Shown here: one piece after another, positions 9,238 to 13,552 of the stretch
Position numbering within the stretch: the stretch's first letter is position 1
Layout: every line of letters begins with the position of its first letter
Assembly (NCBI GenBank): GCA_009702645.1
Contig: WLHO01000008.1
Coordinates: 1-13,552, forward strand
Length of the DNA: 13,552 bases
Source: Actinomycetota bacterium
Lineage (GTDB): Bacteria; Actinomycetota; Actinomycetes; Actinomycetales; Microbacteriaceae
Direction of reading: 5' to 3'
Made by a program: the position numbers and the translations under genes
Notes under the pieces: generated by a model
The model's database searches: none
Seen by the model: the letters and a program-made list of their open reading frames with translations, nothing else
Told to the model about the DNA's origin: nothing

Positions 9238-10434
9238 ATGGCCCAGCGAGTAGTTCTGGCATATTCAGGTGGTCTTGACACCTCAGTTGGTATCGGATGG
9301 CTAAAGGATGCCACCGGTAAAGAGGTAGTAGCCATGGCCATCGATGTTGGCCAAGGTGGCGAAGACATGGAGGTCATCAGACAGCGCGCCCTTGATTGCG
9401 GAGCTGTTGAATCGGTAGTCATTAATGCTCAGTCAGAGTTTGCCGATGACTACATCATGCCTGCGCTAAAGGCTAATGCTTTATACCAAAAGCGCTACCC
9501 GCTAGTTTCTGCTTTATCGCGCCCACTGATTGCAAAGTACTTGGCCAAAACTGCCAAGGAGCTAGGTGCTGACACAGTAGCTCACGGTTGCACTGGTAAG
9601 GGAAACGACCAGGTGCGCTTTGAGGCATCGGTGGCCGCTATCTCACCAGAACTTACTTCAATCGCTCCGATTCGAGACCTAGCACTAACCCGCGACAAGG
9701 CAATTGAGTACGCAGCCGAGCACAACCTTCCAATCGCACAGTCAAAAAAGAGCCCTTACTCGGTCGACCAGAACGTTTGGGGAAGAGCAGTTGAGACTGG
9801 CTTCTTAGAAGATCCTTGGAATGCCCCGATTGAAGACCTTTACACCTACACCCAAGACCCAGATGTGCTGCGCGAGGCAACTGAGGTGATCATCAAGTTT
9901 GACCAGGGTATTCCGGTAGCCATTGACGGCGTCTCATACAGCGCCATAGAGATGGTCAAGAAAATGAACGAGCTAGCAGGAGCTCACGGCATTGGAAGAA
10001 TCGATATCGTCGAAGACCGCCTAGTTGGAATCAAATCTCGTGAGATTTACGAAGCACCAGCCGGAATCGCTCTAATCCAGGCTCATGAGGAGCTTGAGAA
10101 CCTAACCCTTGAACGAGATGTGAACAGATTCAAGAAGGGAATTGAGGACAAGTGGGCCACTATGGTTTACGAAGGTCTCTGGTTCTCTGACTTGAAGCGC
10201 TCGCTAGATGTATTCATCGATCACACCCAAAAGTACGTTTCGGGAGAGATCCGACTCAAGCTTCGCGGTGGCAGGGCGGTTGTGACCGGTCGTCGCTCAG
10301 AGCAGAGCTTGTATGATTTCGATCTTGCAACCTATGACACGGGAGATACCTTCGATTCATCTCTAGCCAAGGGCTTTATCGAGCTATGGGCCCTTCCTAG
10401 CAAGATTTCGGCGAAGCGATCCCATGGCAAATGA
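9238..10434 (+). CDS. argG: Argininosuccinate synthase
   Basis: A 398-residue enzyme that condenses citrulline and aspartate using ATP, through a citrullyl-AMP intermediate. The ATP pyrophosphatase loop AYSGGLDTS is at 8-16, [14 protein letters not shown] at 116-129, and [15 protein letters not shown] in the middle part, all typical of the short bacterial type (about 400 residues). AGGAGA (9229-9234) lies close to the ATG. The 56-base gap after argF is the largest inside the arg cluster and is where argR stands in many actinobacteria. It holds a weak 4-bp hairpin (CCCG 9194-9197, CGGG 9206-9209) followed by a T-rich stretch, but no convincing promoter. The gene's end overlaps argH by 11 bases. 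Confidence 0.98.
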   Translation: MAQRVVLAYSGGLDTSVGIGWLKDATGKEVVAMAIDVGQGGEDMEVIRQRALDCGAVESVVINAQSEFADDYIMPALKANALYQKRYPLVSALSRPLIAKYLAKTAKELGADTVAHGCTGKGNDQVRFEASVAAISPELTSIAPIRDLALTRDKAIEYAAEHNLPIAQSKKSPYSVDQNVWGRAVETGFLEDPWNAPIEDLYTYTQDPDVLREATEVIIKFDQGIPVAIDGVSYSAIEMVKKMNELAGAHGIGRIDIVEDRLVGIKSREIYEAPAGIALIQAHEELENLTLERDVNRFKKGIEDKWATMVYEGLWFSDLKRSLDVFIDHTQKYVSGEIRLKLRGGRAVVTGRRSEQSLYDFDLATYDTGDTFDSSLAKGFIELWALPSKISAKRSHGK

Positions 10435-11824
10435 GGCTAAGCCTGGATCACTCTGGGGTGGCAGGTTTGCTTCCAGTGCGGCCGATTCAGTTGCGGCACT
10501 AAGCAAATCAACGCACTTTGACTGGAGACTGGCCGAGTACGACATTGCCGGCTCTAAAGCCCACGCTAAGGCGCTGTTTTCGGCTGGTTACCTAAACAAT
10601 GATGAGGCAGAGCGCCTAAACAAGGTACTGGGCCAGCTACTCGAGAGAGTTCAGGCCGGAAGTTTCGTTCCCAAAGAACAGGATGAAGACGTTCATTCAG
10701 CTCTTGAACGAGGACTGATTGAAATTGCTGGAGCGGAATTAGGCGGCAAGCTTCGAGCTGGAAGATCGAGAAACGATCAGATTGCAACTCTAATTCGTGC
10801 CTACCTGATGGACGAAGCCATCGCAGTTGAAACCTTGGTTCGAGAGCTAATTGGCGTAATCACAGATCGCGCGCAAGAGCATTTGGGATCAGCTATTCCG
10901 GGTAGAACTCACATGCAGCACGCGCAGCCGGTTTTGCTTTCGCATCACCTACTAGCTCACACTTGGCCGCTGGTTAGGGATATCGAAAGGCTTCGTGACT
11001 GGCGAGTAAGGGCCAATCTTTCCCCTTATGGAGCAGGAGCACTTGCTGGTTCCAGCCTGGGTCTTGACCCGAACTTGGTGGCTAACGAGCTAGGTTTTGC
11101 AGGGACAACTCAGAACTCCATCGATGCAACATCATCCAGAGACGTTGTTGCCGAATTCACTTTCATCTTGAGCCTGATCGGAATAAACCTATCCAGGTTC
11201 GCTGAAGAGATTATCGTTTGGGCAACCGCTGAGTTTGGCTACATCAAACTCGACGACGCTTATTCAACTGGCTCTTCGATCATGCCGCAGAAAAAGAACC
11301 CGGATGTTGCAGAACTTGCTCGCGGAAAATCTGGTCGCCTGATTGGAAACCTAACAGGACTGCTTGCAACTTTGAAGGCTCTTCCACTTGCTTACAACCG
11401 TGATCTTCAAGAAGACAAAGAACCAGTGTTTGATTCCATCGACACCCTCAAGCTATTGCTCCCAGCATTCTCTGGAATGGTTGCAACGATGAAGTTTGAT
11501 CTTGACCGCCTAGAAAGACTTGCTCCGGCTGGATTCTCTTTGGCTACTGATGTTGCAGAGTGGCTAGTTAAGCAGCAAGTTCCTTTCCGTGAGGCTCACG
11601 AAATTACAGGCAAGTTGGTTTCTTACTGTGAGAAGAATTCTTTAGGCCTACACGAAGTTCCAGACAGCGAGATGGCGAAAATTTCTAAGGCGCTTACTCC
11701 AGAAGTTAGAGATGTTTTGTCCGTCTCAGGTTCGATCAAGTCTCGCTCTGGTGCCGGTGGAACTGCGCTTCCGAGAGTTTTGGAACAAATCAGTGAGCTT
11801 CAGAAAAACTGGGTGAAGAAGTAA
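10424..11824 (+). CDS. argH: Argininosuccinate lyase
   Basis: A 466-residue member of the fumarase/aspartase superfamily. It splits argininosuccinate into arginine and fumarate, the last step of the pathway, and acts as a homotetramer. Seen: LWGGRF near the N-terminus; SRNDQ (115-119); RTHMQHAQP (161-169) with the conserved His163; [12 protein letters not shown] (229-240); and the superfamily signature [12 protein letters not shown] (283-294) carrying the catalytic serine loop. The start at 10424 lies in a different frame within the last codons of argG, with an 11-base overlap, so translation is probably coupled. Length is typical. The stop TAA overlaps the tyrS ATG by one base. Confidence 0.98.
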   Translation: MANEAKPGSLWGGRFASSAADSVAALSKSTHFDWRLAEYDIAGSKAHAKALFSAGYLNNDEAERLNKVLGQLLERVQAGSFVPKEQDEDVHSALERGLIEIAGAELGGKLRAGRSRNDQIATLIRAYLMDEAIAVETLVRELIGVITDRAQEHLGSAIPGRTHMQHAQPVLLSHHLLAHTWPLVRDIERLRDWRVRANLSPYGAGALAGSSLGLDPNLVANELGFAGTTQNSIDATSSRDVVAEFTFILSLIGINLSRFAEEIIVWATAEFGYIKLDDAYSTGSSIMPQKKNPDVAELARGKSGRLIGNLTGLLATLKALPLAYNRDLQEDKEPVFDSIDTLKLLLPAFSGMVATMKFDLDRLERLAPAGFSLATDVAEWLVKQQVPFREAHEITGKLVSYCEKNSLGLHEVPDSEMAKISKALTPEVRDVLSVSGSIKSRSGAGGTALPRVLEQISELQKNWVKK

Positions 11825-13110
11825 TGTCACCTTCAAATCAAGCCAACGATAAATCCTTCAAGGGTTTGTGGGAAGAGCTGCAGTGGCGTGGCTTGGTAGC
11901 GCTATCAACTGATGAAGCTGAATTATCAAAGCAGCTGAACTCTGGAAAGCTCACCTACTACATCGGGTTTGACCCAACCGCACCATCACTTCACCTTGGC
12001 AACCTAGTGCAGCTTCTGGTGATGAGAAGACTGCAGCTGGCAGGACATAACCCAATTGTTCTAATTGGCGGATCAACTGGTTTGGTTGGCGACCCGCGTC
12101 CAACTGCGGAACGAACCTTGAACACCAAGGAAACTGTTTCTGAGTGGGTGGAGAAGCTTTCCAAGCAAGCTTCCAGATTCTTAGATTTTTCGGGTAGCAA
12201 CCCTGCAACTTTGGTGAATAACTTGGACTGGACAGCGCCGCTTAGCGCAATTGATTTTCTTAGAGAAATTGGAAAGCACTTTAGAGTCGGCAAGATGCTT
12301 TCAAAAGAAGCTGTCAGCGCAAGACTAAATTCTGAGCACGGTATCAGCTACACAGAGTTCAGCTACCAGATACTTCAGGGCTATGACTTCCTGGAACTTT
12401 TCAGAAGAAACAACTGCACACTCCAGCTTGGAGGATCAGACCAGTGGGGAAACCTAACTTCCGGTTCTGATCTAATCCATAAAGTAGAAGGTAAGTCAGT
12501 TCATTTGATGGCAACGCCTTTGATTACAAACTCCGATGGTAAGAAGTTTGGAAAAAGTGAAGGCAACGCAGTTTGGTTGGATTCAGAACTAACCAGTCCT
12601 TACGCTTTTTATCAGTTCTGGCTAAACGTTGAAGATGCTGATGTAGTTGATCGCCTGAAGGTTTTCACATTTTTATCCAAGACCGAGATCGAGGCGTTGG
12701 CGGAACAAGTTAAGTTAGCTCCTCACCTCAGGGAGGCCCAGCGGGCCTTGGCCCTGGAGGTCACGAGCCTAGTTCACTCACCGGAGGCAGCCGCCGGAGC
12801 CATTCAGGCATCCAAGGCCTTGTTCGGCCAGGCTGAGCTAACCGAGTTATCCGAGGCTGATCTACTCTCGGCACTATCCGAGCTTCCCAGCGCTAAGGCT
12901 CCAAAAGGCACTCCAATTGCCCAGCTTCTAGTCGATACTGGCCTAGAATCCAGTGTTTCCGCGGCTCGCAGGGCCATCAAGGAGGGTGGGGTCTACCTGA
13001 ACAACGAGAAAGTTGCCGACGAGGGAGCGGTTTTTGACCAGGTTTTGGTTGGCAATTGTGCGGTGCTTCGAAGGGGTAAAAAGACCCTGGCTGCTTTGTA
13101 TCTTTCCTAA
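11824..13110 (+). CDS. tyrS: Tyrosyl-tRNA synthetase
   Basis: A 428-residue class I synthetase that attaches tyrosine to tRNA-Tyr. The HIGH-type motif is HLGN (57-60) in DPTAPSLHLGNL, QLGGSDQWGN at 201-210 contributes to the tyrosine site, and the KMSKS-type loop is KFGKS (241-245), the form of the common bacterial TyrS. The C-terminus from about 364 is an S4 RNA-binding domain (AARRAIKEGGVYLNNEKV). The start overlaps the argH stop by one base, so it is likely on the arg transcript; tyrS next to argH is frequent in actinobacteria. GC content rises sharply from codon 300 onward (12721): about 67 percent over the next 120 bases by hand count, against about 43 percent just before. Confidence 0.98.
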   Translation: MSPSNQANDKSFKGLWEELQWRGLVALSTDEAELSKQLNSGKLTYYIGFDPTAPSLHLGNLVQLLVMRRLQLAGHNPIVLIGGSTGLVGDPRPTAERTLNTKETVSEWVEKLSKQASRFLDFSGSNPATLVNNLDWTAPLSAIDFLREIGKHFRVGKMLSKEAVSARLNSEHGISYTEFSYQILQGYDFLELFRRNNCTLQLGGSDQWGNLTSGSDLIHKVEGKSVHLMATPLITNSDGKKFGKSEGNAVWLDSELTSPYAFYQFWLNVEDADVVDRLKVFTFLSKTEIEALAEQVKLAPHLREAQRALALEVTSLVHSPEAAAGAIQASKALFGQAELTELSEADLLSALSELPSAKAPKGTPIAQLLVDTGLESSVSAARRAIKEGGVYLNNEKVADEGAVFDQVLVGNCAVLRRGKKTLAALYLS

Positions 13111-13125
13111 AAATTTCTTTGGAAA

Positions 13126-13143
13126 AAGGGGCTTAAATCCCTT
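13126..13143 (+). terminator. Weak hairpin after tyrS, possible terminator
   Basis: AAGGG (13126-13130) pairs with CCCTT (13139-13143) around an eight-base loop, followed by ATTTGATTT. The stem is only five base pairs with a large loop and the T-run is broken, so termination would be poor. It is the only terminator-like structure between the tyrS stop and the next promoter. Confidence 0.3.
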
Positions 13144-13150
13144 ATTTGAT

Positions 13151-13187
13151 TTGACATAGCAGGCCACAACAGCGTAATCTTGTGAAG
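13151..13187 (+). promoter_or_regulatory. Near-consensus housekeeping promoter, probably of the rRNA operon
   Basis: TTGACA (13151-13156) is a perfect -35 hexamer. TAATCT (13175-13180) is a good -10, and the spacer is 18 bases. Upstream sequence is A/T-rich (ATCCCTTATTTGAT), as in UP-like elements. The start of transcription would fall near 13186-13187. It is the strongest promoter visible in the window and points into the rRNA leader. Confidence 0.75.
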
Positions 13188-13200
13188 TTGTCCAAAGCTT

Positions 13201-13220
13201 GAAATTCTGTCTAGAATTTC
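13201..13220 (+). other. Perfect 8-bp hairpin near the start of the rRNA leader
   Basis: GAAATTCT (13201-13208) and AGAATTTC (13213-13220) are exact inverted repeats with a four-base loop, about 15 bases after the predicted transcription start. Flanking CTTG (13198-13201) and CAAG (13225-13228) could pair in an alternative outer stem. Function is unknown; it might protect the 5' end of the precursor. Confidence 0.5.
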
Positions 13221-13353
13221 GGCTCAAGTGCACAAACTGCCACCTCTAAAACTAGCTAGAAATCAAGGTTTTTAGCATCTTTTGGAGTCGGCAAATTGGA
13301 AAAGCAGCTCCGGAGATCGAAATAAAACATCGATTCCCGGAAGCATCCGATCC

Positions 13354-13368
13354 TTGAGAACTCAACAG
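13354..13368 (+). promoter_or_regulatory. boxA-type antitermination element
   Basis: TTGAGAACTCAA (13354-13365) followed by CAG matches the actinobacterial rRNA boxA core (family form TTTGAGAACTCAA). In related bacteria this element recruits NusB, S10 and other Nus factors so that RNA polymerase reads through the untranslated rRNA genes. It is itself a small inverted repeat (TTGAG and CTCAA around AA). Hairpins follow 20 bases downstream. Confidence 0.75.
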
Positions 13369-13384
13369 CGTGCACAATGTCGAT

Positions 13385-13420
13385 GCCAAGAACCTCTTGG
13401 CTTTATTTGGCTTGCCAAAT
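13385..13420 (+). other. Two consecutive perfect hairpins downstream of boxA
   Basis: GCCAAGA (13385-13391) pairs with TCTTGGC (13395-13401) around ACC. Three bases later ATTTGG (13405-13410) pairs with CCAAAT (13415-13420) around CTTG. The first is followed by TTTATTT and so resembles a weak terminator, which an antitermination complex formed on boxA would be expected to overcome. Confidence 0.5.
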
Positions 13421-13447
13421 GAAGTGAAGAGAACAAATTGGATTAGA

Positions 13448-13478
13448 CAGATTGTCAGACAATCTGATTTAGTCAGAT
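13448..13478 (+). other. Overlapping alternative hairpins in the rRNA leader
   Basis: CAGATTGT (13448-13455) pairs perfectly with ACAATCTG (13459-13466) around CAG. The 3' arm overlaps ATCTGA (13462-13467), which can instead pair with TCAGAT (13473-13478) around TTTAG. The two stems exclude each other. They may be part of the long pre-16S processing stem, whose other half would lie downstream of 16S and cannot be seen here. Confidence 0.45.
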
Positions 13479-13487
13479 CAAATTGAT

Positions 13488-13525
13488 TGCCCCATTTTCC
13501 GGGGCATTCGTTCAAGTTTGCTTGA
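13488..13525 (+). other. Two hairpins near the end of the visible leader
   Basis: TGCCCC (13488-13493) pairs with GGGGCA (13501-13506) around a seven-base loop, and TCAAG (13512-13516) pairs with CTTGA (13521-13525) around TTTG. Neither is followed by a T-run, so they are not terminators; a role in precursor rRNA folding is the simplest reading. Confidence 0.4.
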
Positions 13526-13552
13526 GGGCTTCGGTCCAAAAAGCTACTTAAC

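Larger units (their letters stand above)
13187..13552 (+). other. 5' leader of a ribosomal RNA operon (16S gene lies beyond the window)
   Basis: These 366 bases contain no credible gene. They follow a strong promoter and include the block CTTGAGAACTCAACAGCGTGC (from 13353), which I recognise as the conserved boxA-type segment found upstream of 16S rRNA in Microbacteriaceae and related actinobacteria. Several perfect short hairpins are spread along it: 13201-13220, 13385-13401, 13405-13420, 13448-13466, 13488-13506 and 13512-13525. These are expected of a precursor leader that is bound by antitermination factors and cut by RNase III. The 16S start itself (GAGAGTTTGATC) is not present before the window ends. 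The identification rests on recalled sequence similarity, not on a search. Confidence 0.8.

Noticed and set aside
12943..13233. A 96-codon open frame on the - strand across the tyrS end
   Set aside because: It is antisense to the S4 domain and to the rRNA promoter; nothing in the translation is recognisable.
13296..13326. Possible second rRNA promoter (TTGGAA and AATAAA)
   Set aside because: Both hexamers match consensus at only four of six positions and the 19-base spacer is long.
13252..13539. A 95-codon open frame on the - strand in the rRNA leader
   Set aside because: The region carries boxA and several structured RNA elements on the + strand; a protein gene here is unlikely.
13111..13552. 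tRNA gene in the terminal intergenic region
   Set aside because: No GTTCRANNC T-loop with matching acceptor and anticodon arms is present.

Overview
The window is a contiguous stretch of chromosome from an actinobacterium. All genes lie on the + strand and almost all the DNA is coding. The gene order infC-rpmI-rplT-SpoU methyltransferase-pheS-pheT-arg cluster-argH-tyrS is a typical actinobacterial arrangement. Base composition is moderate: hand counts of several 60-base lines fall mostly between about 40 and 65 percent GC, low for the phylum. Gaps are very short, and many genes abut or overlap. Together with the actinobacterial rRNA-leader motif at the right end, this suggests a streamlined Microbacteriaceae-like organism such as the freshwater Luna/Rhodoluna/Aquiluna type. 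The phylum is fairly secure; the family is an inference.

Layout. Bases 1-763 hold the end of infC (IF3), rpmI (L35) and rplT (L20), a translation operon. A SpoU-type 2'-O-ribose RNA methyltransferase follows (769-1563, TTG start). Its first 85 bases contain a strong terminator-shaped hairpin. pheS and pheT (1582-5121) encode the two subunits of phenylalanyl-tRNA synthetase; pheS lacks a Shine-Dalgarno sequence and may be leaderless. Bases 5148-11824 hold argC, argJ, argB, argF, argG and argH, which cover arginine synthesis from glutamate except for the acetylornithine aminotransferase (argD). The repressor gene argR, usual in such clusters, is also absent. tyrS (11824-13110) overlaps argH by one base. 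The last 442 bases carry no gene: they hold a near-consensus promoter and a long leader with an actinobacterial boxA-type antitermination element and several perfect hairpins. This is the upstream region of a ribosomal RNA operon whose 16S gene must start just beyond the window.

How the genes work together. ArgJ recycles the acetyl group between acetylornithine and glutamate. ArgC and ArgB reduce and phosphorylate the acetylated intermediates. ArgF, ArgG and ArgH then convert ornithine to arginine. The flanking genes (IF3, ribosomal proteins, an RNA methyltransferase, two aminoacyl-tRNA synthetases, rRNA) all serve translation, so the segment is a co-directional growth block.

I found no mobile element, CRISPR array, tRNA or toxin/defence gene, and no sign of a new multi-gene system. 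The observations most worth a second look are the terminator hairpin embedded in the methyltransferase gene, the missing argD and argR, the possible leaderless pheS start, the abrupt GC rise in the last third of tyrS, and the overlapping alternative hairpins in the rRNA leader.
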